Source: UBA5336 sp039818165
Lineage (GTDB): Bacteria > Pseudomonadota > Alphaproteobacteria > Caulobacterales > Hyphomonadaceae
DNA: 64,000 nt
Direction of reading: 5' to 3'
Assembly: GCA_039818165.1 (NCBI GenBank)
Contig: JBCBUL010000004.1
Span: forward strand, 79,568-143,567
Part shown: positions 26,485-34,111 of the stretch, piece by piece
Layout of the letters: each line of letters opens with the position of its first letter
How positions within the stretch are numbered: position 1 is the stretch's first letter
Program-made: the position numbers and the translations under genes
Notes under the pieces: model-generated
Told to the model about the DNA's origin: nothing
The model's input: the letters and a program-made list of their open reading frames with translations, nothing else
Databases searched by the model: none

Positions 26485-27780
26485 GTGAGCTATCGTATCA
26501 AAGCAGCCCTGTTGTCGACCGTGGCGGCGTTTGCCGTGGGCGCCGCCCAGGCCCAGGCATCAGATGTGGAAGCCCGCATCGCAGCCTTGGAGGCCATGGT
26601 TGCGGAGCTAAAAGCCGAACTGGCCGAAGAACGCGCAGACATGGACGAGGCCATTGTTCGCCTCGAAAACGTGGAGCGCGAAGCCACTGATCGTCCCGTC
26701 GTCGCCACGGATGGCTTCGTCGTCGGTGACACCACGTTCAAGATCTCGGGTTTCATAATAGATGCCGATACCCACATCACGGCTCTCAGCGATGGTCAGA
26801 TTGGCTCCAACTCCATCGCACGGGATTTTTATATTCCGGGCGCGACCCCTATTGGCGGCGATGACAGCACCCAGACGGATCTGACTGCGCAGGCCACGCG
26901 GTTTGCCGTCACCGCGCAGCGGCAAGTGGGCGGCAAAGCGCTGACCGGCCACATCGAGATGGACTTTCTCGGCTCCGCCCAGGGCAACGAGTTGGTCTCC
27001 AACTCTTTCAGCCCACGCCTGCGCCGGGCCTACATCGACTACGGCAACTGGCGCGTGGGCCAGGCGTGGTCGACGTTCCAGAACACATCGGCCATTCCAG
27101 AGAGCGCGAGTTTCCTCATCCTGTCAGACGGCATGGTGTTCGTTCGCCAGGCGCAGATCCGCTATACAAATGGAAACTTTCAGGTCGCTATCGAAAATCC
27201 AAACACAACCAGCCTGAATTTCGGCAGCCAGGACGAGAACGTCCTGCCAGACGTGGTCGCGCGCTACAACATGAAGGGTGATTTCGGCAATGTGTCCCTC
27301 GCGGCAATCGGGCGTCAGCTCCGCGCGGACTTTGGCGCCAACGAAGAACAAGTGTTCGGCTGGGGCCTCAGCGCTGCGGGCCGCGTGAACGTCGGCGAAA
27401 GCGGGGATATTCGCTTCAACCTCACCGGCGGCGAAGGCCTCGGACGCTATATCGGCCTGGCCGCCAGTCGCGCCACCGCCCTTGACCCCAGCGGGGACCT
27501 TGAAGCCATATCCAGCTATGGCGGCCTGATCGCGTTCCGACAGCCCTTTGGCGAAACCGCGCGCTTCAATGTCGGCTATAGCGGCCTCTGGGTCGACAAT
27601 CCCGACTATCTTGGCGGCGGCGCGACCAGCTCCACCCAATCGGCCTATGGCGCAATCCTCTGGGAGCCTATCGAGAAGGTCACGATGGGCACGGAGCTGC
27701 TCTACGGCATTCGCGAGCTTGAAAGCGGCGCGGATGGATCAATCACGCGCTTCACATTCTCGACCAAGTACGCATTCTAG
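26485..27780 (+). CDS. DcaP-like trimeric outer-membrane porin
   Basis: A 431-residue outer-membrane protein with a cleavable signal peptide (ALLSTVAAFAVGAAQAQA), a short periplasmic coiled coil (EARIAALEAMVAELKAEL, about residues 28-60) and then a beta-barrel of alternating polar and aromatic strands ending in phenylalanine (TFSTKYAF). The SGFIIDADTHI, RLRRAYIDYGNWRVGQAWSTF and LPDVVARYN segments match the DcaP family, whose members pass small dicarboxylates and similar anions. The GTG start has GGGGAG upstream. acs begins 14 nt after its stop, so the porin and acs probably share a transcript, and the porin may admit acetate or related acids. Confidence 0.85.
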   Translation: MSYRIKAALLSTVAAFAVGAAQAQASDVEARIAALEAMVAELKAELAEERADMDEAIVRLENVEREATDRPVVATDGFVVGDTTFKISGFIIDADTHITALSDGQIGSNSIARDFYIPGATPIGGDDSTQTDLTAQATRFAVTAQRQVGGKALTGHIEMDFLGSAQGNELVSNSFSPRLRRAYIDYGNWRVGQAWSTFQNTSAIPESASFLILSDGMVFVRQAQIRYTNGNFQVAIENPNTTSLNFGSQDENVLPDVVARYNMKGDFGNVSLAAIGRQLRADFGANEEQVFGWGLSAAGRVNVGESGDIRFNLTGGEGLGRYIGLAASRATALDPSGDLEAISSYGGLIAFRQPFGETARFNVGYSGLWVDNPDYLGGGATSSTQSAYGAILWEPIEKVTMGTELLYGIRELESGADGSITRFTFSTKYAF

Positions 27781-27793
27781 GAGGACACAGACC

Positions 27794-29767
27794 ATGGACG
27801 GCGGAGAACCCATCATGACGGAAGAGACACTCGTTCCAGTTCCAGAGGGGTTCGCCGCTGGCGCCAAGCTCTCACCCGAAGCGTACAAGGAGATGTATGA
27901 GCGCTCCATCAATGATCCAGAAGGGTTCTGGATGGAATGCGCGAACCGCATCGACTGGATCCAGAAACCTACCCGGGCGAAGGACACGTCCTTCGAACAA
28001 GGCGACTTCAGGATCAAATGGTATGAAGACGGCGTCCTCAATGTCTCCTACAATTGCCTTGACCGCCACCTGGAAACGCGCGGTGACAAAGCAGCTCTGA
28101 TCTGGGAAGGCGACAGCCCAGACGAAAGCCACACGCTCACCTACAAACAACTCCACAGCGCCGTCTGCAAGTTTGCAAACGTGCTCAAGGGCATGGGCAT
28201 CCAGAAAGGGGACCGGGTTACGATCTACATGCCCATGATCCTGGAAGCGGCCTACGCGATGCTCGCCTGCACGCGGATAGGTGCGGTCCACTCCATCGTG
28301 TTCGGCGGCTTTTCGCCAGAAGCTCTGGCCGGGCGCATCATCGACTGCGACTCAAAGTTCGTCATCACCGCTGACGAAGGCCTTCGCGGCTCGCGCACAG
28401 TGCCCCTGAAGGCCAACTGCGACGCGGCGTGCGACCATGAAGGTGTTGCAGTCGAGAAAGTGCTGGTTGTGCAGCGCACAGGCGGCGATGTGACGATGAA
28501 AGACGGCCGGGACATCTGGCTGCACGAGGCCGGCGCCGACGTCTCAGACGACTGCCCGCCCGAGCCCATGAAGGCCGAGGACCCGCTGTTCATCCTCTAC
28601 ACATCGGGGTCCACGGGCAAGCCCAAGGGCGTCCTCCACACAACTGGCGGATACCTGGTCTGGGCCTCCCTGACCCATGACTATGTGTTCGACCTGCGCG
28701 AGGACGACATATACTGGTGCACCGCCGATGTGGGCTGGGTCACCGGACACACCTACATCGTGTATGGCCCGCTCGCCAACGGCGCCACCAGCCTGATGTT
28801 CGAAGGCGTCCCTTCATATCCTGACGCCTCGCGTTTCTGGAACGTGGTCGACAAGCACAAGGTTTCGCTGTTTTACACGGCGCCGACGGCGATCCGCGCC
28901 CTGATGCGCGAGGGTGAGGACTTCGTGAACAAGACCTCGCGCAAGACCCTGCGCGTCCTGGGGTCTGTGGGCGAACCGATCAATCCTGAAGCGTGGGAAT
29001 GGTACTTTCATGTGGTCGGCGAAGGCCGCTGTCCGATCGTGGACACGTGGTGGCAGACGGAGACCGGCGGCGCCATGATGATGCCCCTGCCCGGCACTAC
29101 CGGCATGAAGCCCGGCGCGGCAATGAACCCCTTCTTTGGCATCAAGCCGGAACTTCTGGATGCGGAAGGCAACACGCTGGCAGGCGCCGTTGAAGGCAAT
29201 TTGGTTATCACAGACAGCTGGCCCGGCCAGATGCGCACGGTCTACGGCGACGACCAACGCTTCCGCGACACCTACTTCTCGGCCTATCCCGGTAATTATT
29301 TCACCGGAGACGGCGCGCGGCGCGACGCGGATGGCGCGATCTGGATCACGGGCCGCGTGGACGATGTGATCAATGTGTCCGGCCACCGTATGGGCACAGC
29401 TGAAGTGGAAAGCGCGCTGGTGGCCCATGACGCCGTCGCCGAAGCCGCCGTGGTCGGCTATCCCCATGACGTGAAGGGTCAAGGCATCTATGCCTATGTC
29501 ACCGTGCGGGCGGGCGTCGAGGCCGATGACGCGCTGAAGAAAGACCTCGTCAAACATGTGCGCGCCGAGATCGGCCCGATTGCGAGCCCGGACCTGATCC
29601 AGTTCGCCAATGGCCTGCCGAAGACGCGCTCTGGCAAGATCATGCGCCGAATACTGCGCAAGATTGCCGAGGACAGCTTCGATAATCTGGGCGACACCTC
29701 GACCCTGGCTGAGCCCGGCGTGGTCAATGATCTGATTGAGCATCGCCAGAACCGGCAAGGCTCGTAG
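27794..29767 (+). CDS. acs: acetate--CoA ligase (acetyl-CoA synthetase)
   Basis: A 657-residue AMP-forming enzyme that activates acetate to acetyl-CoA. The ATG at 27794 is preceded at 9 nt by AGGAGG; an ATG at 27815 (MTEETLVPV) is also possible. Adenylate-forming motifs are clear: FILYTSGSTGKPKGVLHTTG (P-loop), YWCTADVGWVTGHTYIVYGP, VDTWWQTETGG, YFTGDGARRDADG and VDDVINVSGHRMGTAEVE. The regulatory lysine that is acetylated in this family lies in LPKTRSGKIMRR near the C-terminus. It is downstream of the porin in one unit and close to a CrbS/CrbR-like pair, the known acs regulators in other bacteria. Confidence 0.97.
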   Translation: MDGGEPIMTEETLVPVPEGFAAGAKLSPEAYKEMYERSINDPEGFWMECANRIDWIQKPTRAKDTSFEQGDFRIKWYEDGVLNVSYNCLDRHLETRGDKAALIWEGDSPDESHTLTYKQLHSAVCKFANVLKGMGIQKGDRVTIYMPMILEAAYAMLACTRIGAVHSIVFGGFSPEALAGRIIDCDSKFVITADEGLRGSRTVPLKANCDAACDHEGVAVEKVLVVQRTGGDVTMKDGRDIWLHEAGADVSDDCPPEPMKAEDPLFILYTSGSTGKPKGVLHTTGGYLVWASLTHDYVFDLREDDIYWCTADVGWVTGHTYIVYGPLANGATSLMFEGVPSYPDASRFWNVVDKHKVSLFYTAPTAIRALMREGEDFVNKTSRKTLRVLGSVGEPINPEAWEWYFHVVGEGRCPIVDTWWQTETGGAMMMPLPGTTGMKPGAAMNPFFGIKPELLDAEGNTLAGAVEGNLVITDSWPGQMRTVYGDDQRFRDTYFSAYPGNYFTGDGARRDADGAIWITGRVDDVINVSGHRMGTAEVESALVAHDAVAEAAVVGYPHDVKGQGIYAYVTVRAGVEADDALKKDLVKHVRAEIGPIASPDLIQFANGLPKTRSGKIMRRILRKIAEDSFDNLGDTSTLAEPGVVNDLIEHRQNRQGS

Positions 29768-29769
29768 AC

Positions 29770-29788
29770 CCGGGCCGTGCGGGCCCGG
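29770..29788 (+). terminator. hairpin after acs
   Basis: CCGGGCC and GGCCCGG form a 7-bp G+C stem with a 5-nt loop, 2 nt after the acs stop. There is no T run, so it may be a processing or rho-assisted end rather than a true intrinsic terminator. Confidence 0.45.
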
Positions 29789-29969
29789 TGATCCCCCGCA
29801 CATCCTGCGCCTAGCAGCGCACCTCCCAACTGAACGCCTCGGATCCAGCCAGATCCGGGGCGCCCTCTCAATTAGTGGGTCCGTCAATTCGCATTATAGG
29901 GAATTAGCAGGGCCCCCGGCAAAATCAGATGAGCCTTAACGGTCTACGACACCCCGCAAACCGGACTCA

Positions 29970-31889
29970 TCAGTTGCCGAGCGCGGCGTCCAACAAGAGG
30001 AAAGCGGAAAGACGTGGGGACGCATTCCGGTTGGACTTCTGGGTCCGGTCCAGAGCTGCCATCGCATCAGCGGTCTCAAGCGATACAAACTCGCGCGCGA
30101 GCCCAACAAACTCTTCGTCTGTCATCAGTCTTTTCGCCACGCGGTCGAGTTCGAACTTCGCCGTCGTGCGGATCACTGAACGCCTCTGGCTCTCGCCCTT
30201 ACGGGCTGCGGCAGCAATTTTGCGCTTATCCTTTGGTCGAAAGATATTGGCCAGTGTCATTCCGGCGCCTTCGAGTCTTCGGATCACAAGCTCTGCTGTG
30301 CCCTCCCGCGAAAGCTCGTCGGTATCATCCCGGTCCATATCATGGAGGATGGTGGACCACCCCATTTCCCGTCGCGGCGCTTCGCCAACACGCGCACCGG
30401 TGTCATTGGCGTTCGGCGCAGGAACGGGTTCTGTCTCTTCGAGCGGATCGAACGGCGGCGGTGTCGTTTCCACGTGTTGCGGCGCAGGTGTAGCTGAGGA
30501 CTGCAGAGACGGGCTGTCGAACCCCGTAGTCAGCACGGGCAAGTCGCGTTCTCGCGTCTGGTTGTGTACGTCCGTCGGCGCATACGGTGAGTCCTCGAAG
30601 AGTTCGGTATCGATGGAGCGCGCAGGCGCGGAAGGCACGGAAAGCGGCGGCGACGCAAACAAAGGATCAGATGATTCCACATCCGGCGATGCTGGCGGCA
30701 CACTCGGCGTCAGCGATGAGCGGATCGCCGGACGCTCCGATTTTGCGACAGTCGGCGGTGTCACCGCACGTTGCAGCGCATCGGACGCTTGAGTCAGTCG
30801 CTTCTCTGTAAGGTCGCTTTCAGCGCGGGCCGCTACACCAACCGCTTTGAGCGCCGCGCCGGCTTGTTCGGCCGACTGGCGCAGAACCTGGATTTGCATT
30901 GCGGCTTCTTCGCTGGATTCGCGGGTCCGTTTCTGGATTTCAAGCGACGCCCGGCGGGCATCGTCCAGGGCTGAAGACACGGCAGATTGCAGCGCTTCGC
31001 CGGTGCTACCCGCAGCCTCCACAGCGGCTTCACTGGCTCTGACTGCTATGTCCACTGTGCGCTTAGAATGGTCAAGTTTGTCTTCGACGCGCGCAATTGC
31101 GTGCATGAGCGACTCAGAATGCGCGCCAGCCTCGCCGGCCATCTGGTTCAATCGGGAAAGCTCGGACGCCAGGGTCTGACTGGCCTGACGCATGGCATTC
31201 AATCGTGAATCGAGCGCGTCATCGGCGCGACCGATCTCTTCCGCCGCCAACCGCGCGGCTTCGACCATATGTTGCGCCTGGCGCGGGATCGCCTCGTTAA
31301 GCGTCTCTCCCTGGGACCTGAGATCCCGGATCAGGGACTCCAGCGCCGTACGCTCCTGACCCAGTTGCGCGGACAAATCGCGGGCATTGTCCGCAGCGGC
31401 ATAACTGACCGACTCCAGCCGGAGACGCTCATCGCCAATCTCCGATGAAAGCGCCTTCATGGCGCCGAGTGCCTGCCCCATCGCCTGATCTACGTCCCGA
31501 GCGCTTGTGGAAAGCCGTGTCGCCAGGGTTTCAGCTTCTCCCGTTTGGGTTTCGGCAGGTGCGAGCAACTGACTTGCCGCTTTGAGAACCAGCGTATTTG
31601 CAGAAGCGCTGCGCGCGCTTTCCCGCGCCATGAACCCCGCCATCAGGATCAAACATCCCGGCATCATCGCCATCACCACGCCCGCCGCGAGTGTAATCGG
31701 GGGTTGGCCCAAGAGGGCATTCAAATCCATCGATGTGACGACGACGGCAACGACACTGATTAGCCACAGGACTGCAAGCAAGAAGCCCGCCCAGGGCATC
31801 CACCGCCCCGAAGTCCTGACCACATCGAGATCATGTTCCCGCGCATGTGGGACAGAAGATGGCTCAGGCAGATTAGATGTGTCGCTCAT
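29970..31889 (-). CDS. membrane-anchored coiled-coil protein, TipN-like
   Basis: A 639-residue protein with two transmembrane helices near the N-terminus (about 34-52, WAGFLLAVLWLISVVAVVV, and 66-86), a long Ala/Glu/Arg-rich coiled coil (about 100-380), a Pro/Ser/Thr-rich linker (about 385-500) and a compact conserved C-terminal domain ending SAFLLLDAALGN. This layout resembles TipN, the new-pole landmark of Caulobacter, which is longer (882 residues). TipN orients the division plane and flagellum placement. The assignment rests on architecture and a remembered C-terminal resemblance, so a generic coiled-coil membrane protein remains possible. It stands alone, with 339 nt upstream and the acs end downstream. 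Confidence 0.5.
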   Translation of the reverse strand: MSDTSNLPEPSSVPHAREHDLDVVRTSGRWMPWAGFLLAVLWLISVVAVVVTSMDLNALLGQPPITLAAGVVMAMMPGCLILMAGFMARESARSASANTLVLKAASQLLAPAETQTGEAETLATRLSTSARDVDQAMGQALGAMKALSSEIGDERLRLESVSYAAADNARDLSAQLGQERTALESLIRDLRSQGETLNEAIPRQAQHMVEAARLAAEEIGRADDALDSRLNAMRQASQTLASELSRLNQMAGEAGAHSESLMHAIARVEDKLDHSKRTVDIAVRASEAAVEAAGSTGEALQSAVSSALDDARRASLEIQKRTRESSEEAAMQIQVLRQSAEQAGAALKAVGVAARAESDLTEKRLTQASDALQRAVTPPTVAKSERPAIRSSLTPSVPPASPDVESSDPLFASPPLSVPSAPARSIDTELFEDSPYAPTDVHNQTRERDLPVLTTGFDSPSLQSSATPAPQHVETTPPPFDPLEETEPVPAPNANDTGARVGEAPRREMGWSTILHDMDRDDTDELSREGTAELVIRRLEGAGMTLANIFRPKDKRKIAAAARKGESQRRSVIRTTAKFELDRVAKRLMTDEEFVGLAREFVSLETADAMAALDRTQKSNRNASPRLSAFLLLDAALGN

Positions 31890-32174
31890 TTGCCACAGGT
31901 AATACGTGAATCTTGGCGAAAGTGCGAGCGAGAAATAGCAGAAAGGAGGAAGTGGAATGCAGAAAAAGCCAAATGTTTTCAGCGAAGCAGACGGAACTGC
32001 AGCTTAAATCCACGAAAGGCCAGGTTCGAGACTAGCCGAAAAGGGCCGAAAGGACGGCCTGAACGAGGTAAATAACGGTTTCGAACAAGGACACCATTGC
32101 CCACTCCATCTATCGAATAACGATATCTGAGTGCCTTTTGCATCCAAACTTCACCAAAGGCAAGCCAGTAAATC
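31890..32174. other. intergenic stretch upstream of the TipN-like gene
   Basis: No convincing gene is seen here. Short open frames cross it but extend into neighbouring genes in other frames. It should hold the promoter of the TipN-like gene; I could not identify a specific one. Confidence 0.5.
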
Positions 32175-32206
32175 AAAAAAACCCCAATGCCGAGGCACCG
32201 GGGTTT
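32175..32206 (-). terminator. rho-independent terminator after etfA
   Basis: Read on the minus strand, AACCCCGGTGCC pairs with GGCATTGGGGTT around a short loop, followed by a run of T (the A run at 32175-32181 on the plus strand). It starts 23 nt after the etfA stop. Confidence 0.88.
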
Positions 32207-32228
32207 CTTAGAAAGCCTGGAACTGGCG

Positions 32229-33158
32229 CTAGAGCGCTTCGGTCAGCTCCGGCACTGCAGAGAAGAGATCCGCAACGAGTCCATAATCAGCGACCTGGAA
32301 GATCGGTGCTTCCTCATCCTTGTTGATCGCGACGATGATCTTGGAGTCCTTCATACCAGCAAGGTGCTGAATTGCCCCGGAAATGCCAACGGCAACATAA
32401 AGCTCTGGCGCGACGATCTTGCCGGTCTGCCCGACCTGATAGTCGTTTGGCGCATAGCCTGCATCTACAGCGGCACGTGACGCACCAATAGCAGCGCCAA
32501 GTTTGTCTGCCAGCGGCACGATATACTTGTTGAACTCATCTTCGGAGCCGAGCGCCCGGCCACCGGACACAACGCGTTTGGCCGCCGTCAATTCCGGCCG
32601 ATCGCTTTCAACGATCTGCTCAGACACAAACTCTGCCTTGAACGGGCCGTCCGGTGCGGAAACCGCTTCAACGCTTGCACTTCCGCCTTCAGCGGCGGCT
32701 TCAAATGCTGTGCCGCGGACTGTAACGACTTTCTTCGCATCTGAAGACGTGACCGTCATGATGGCGTTGCCCGCATAAATCGGGCGTTCAAAAGTGTTCG
32801 TATCGATTACGTCGGTAATGTCGGAAAGCTGCATCACGTCCAACTTCGCAGCGATCCGCGGCGCGATGTTCTTGCCTGTCGTTGTCGCTGGCGCGAATAC
32901 GGCGTCATACCCACCTATCATGGGAACAACGAGCGCTTCCATGGCTTCGGCGAGCTGTTTTTTGTACGGCGCGCCGTCGGCATGCAGAACCTTGCGAACG
33001 CCGGCAATCTTGGCCGCAGCGTCCGCGACGCCCCCCGCCCCTTCGCCCGCAACCAGGATGTCGATGTCGCCGCCGAATTTCGCCGCGGCCGTTACGACCT
33101 TATGGGTTGCATCGGACAGGGCGGCATTGTCGTGCTCGGCAATAACCAGAACAGCCAT
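32229..33158 (-). CDS. etfA: electron transfer flavoprotein subunit alpha
   Basis: A 309-residue subunit that, with EtfB, carries electrons from acyl-CoA dehydrogenases to the ETF:quinone oxidoreductase. The N-terminal domain starts MAVLVIAEHDNAAL; the FAD-binding C-terminal domain holds GRALGSEDEFN, GASRAAVDAGYAPNDYQVGQTG, PELYVAVGISGAIQHLAGM and IVAINKDEEAPIF, the family signature. Its ATG shares one base with the etfB TGA (TGATG) and has AAAGGAG upstream, so the subunits are translationally coupled. Length is normal. Confidence 0.96.
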   Translation of the reverse strand: MAVLVIAEHDNAALSDATHKVVTAAAKFGGDIDILVAGEGAGGVADAAAKIAGVRKVLHADGAPYKKQLAEAMEALVVPMIGGYDAVFAPATTTGKNIAPRIAAKLDVMQLSDITDVIDTNTFERPIYAGNAIMTVTSSDAKKVVTVRGTAFEAAAEGGSASVEAVSAPDGPFKAEFVSEQIVESDRPELTAAKRVVSGGRALGSEDEFNKYIVPLADKLGAAIGASRAAVDAGYAPNDYQVGQTGKIVAPELYVAVGISGAIQHLAGMKDSKIIVAINKDEEAPIFQVADYGLVADLFSAVPELTEAL

Positions 33159-33904
33159 CAGACAGCTCCTTTGGATTTGAGTTTTTCGACCAGCGTTGGA
33201 ACATCTTCAACAATCTCACCGGCTTCGCGCGCAGGCGGCTCGGTGACTTTCACCACGGAAAGACGCGGGGAGATATCCACGCCATAGTCCCCTGGCTCTT
33301 TCATATCGATTGGCTTCTTTTTAGCCTTCATGATGTTCGGCAAAGACGCATAGCGCGGCTCGTTCAACCGAAGATCAACCGTAACAATGGCAGGCGTTTC
33401 AAGCGCAACGGTTTGCAGGCCGCCGTCGACTTCACGGGTCACGTGGAGAGACTCGCCTTCCTTGCTGACCTCAGACGCAAATGTCCCCTGGGGCCATCCG
33501 AGCAGGGCGCCGAGCATCTGCCCCGTCTGGTTGCAGTCATCATCAATAGCCTGCTTGCCAAGGATCACCATGTCCGGGCTTTCGGCCTCGACCACTTTCA
33601 CCAGAAGCTTGGCGACCGCGAGCGGCTCAACCGTTTCATCGGTCTTGATCAGAATACCCCGGTCCGCACCCATAGCGAGGGCTGTGCGGATCGTTTCCTG
33701 AGCTTGCTGGGGTCCGATGGAGACAGCGACAATCTCCGTGACGGTGCCCGCCTCTTTCATCTGGACGGCCTCTTCCACGGAGATCTCGTCAAACGGGTTC
33801 ATGGACATTTTGACGTTCGCCAGGTCCACCCCGGTCTGGTCCGGTTTCACGCGGACTTTGACATTGTAGTCGATGACCCGTTTCACGGGGACGAGCACCT
33901 TCAT
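33158..33904 (-). CDS. etfB: electron transfer flavoprotein subunit beta
   Basis: A 248-residue subunit that binds AMP and completes the ETF heterodimer. It begins MKVLVPVKRVIDYNVKVRV, with the family blocks MNPFDEISVEEAVQ, ALAMGADRGILI, VILGKQAIDDDCNQTGQMLG (adenine nucleotide loop) and LPNIMKAKKKPI. AGGAG lies 7 nt before the ATG. etfBA head their own transcript; a palindrome lies about 115-130 nt upstream of the start and may be an operator. ETF links fatty-acid and branched-chain amino-acid breakdown to the respiratory chain. Confidence 0.96.
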   Translation of the reverse strand: MKVLVPVKRVIDYNVKVRVKPDQTGVDLANVKMSMNPFDEISVEEAVQMKEAGTVTEIVAVSIGPQQAQETIRTALAMGADRGILIKTDETVEPLAVAKLLVKVVEAESPDMVILGKQAIDDDCNQTGQMLGALLGWPQGTFASEVSKEGESLHVTREVDGGLQTVALETPAIVTVDLRLNEPRYASLPNIMKAKKKPIDMKEPGDYGVDISPRLSVVKVTEPPAREAGEIVEDVPTLVEKLKSKGAV

Positions 33905-34017
33905 CGGCAGGCTCCTGGCTGGAAGTGACTATTTATGGGTGCAGGAGCGTAAAGCGATGTTCCCCCACACTATGACCGCAGTGGTAGACAGGATGACGCC
34001 TGATATCAAGCTTTCCG

Positions 34018-34033
34018 TTGACGTTAGCGTCAA
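34018..34033. promoter_or_regulatory. palindromic operator candidate upstream of etfBA
   Basis: TTGACG-TTAG-CGTCAA is a perfect 6-bp inverted repeat with a 4-nt centre. Its arm resembles a -35 element. The motif is of the type bound by MerR-family regulators of branched-chain amino-acid and acyl-CoA catabolism (LiuR class); that link is from memory and tentative. Confidence 0.4.
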
Positions 34034-34059
34034 TTTGGCGCGACCTTTTTGACAAAGGC

Positions 34060-34086
34060 AAACGCCCCGGATCCGGTCCGGGGCGC
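34060..34086 (-). terminator. hairpin after the giant gene
   Basis: CGCCCCGGA (34063-34071) and TCCGGGGCG (34077-34085) form a perfect 9-bp stem with a 5-nt loop, 26 nt after the stop of the giant minus-strand gene; a short T tract follows on that strand. Confidence 0.75.
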
Positions 34087-34111
34087 CCACTAATTCGCTA
34101 CAGATTATGGC

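Noticed and set aside
28814..29887. 357-residue minus-strand open frame opposite acs
   Set aside because: It lies antisense to the strongly conserved acs frame and reads as a His/Arg/Gly-rich shadow without recognisable motifs.
29929..30792. 287-residue plus-strand open frame opposite the TipN-like gene
   Set aside because: Ser/Arg/Gly-rich low-complexity translation, antisense to a longer frame with coherent helices and coiled coil.
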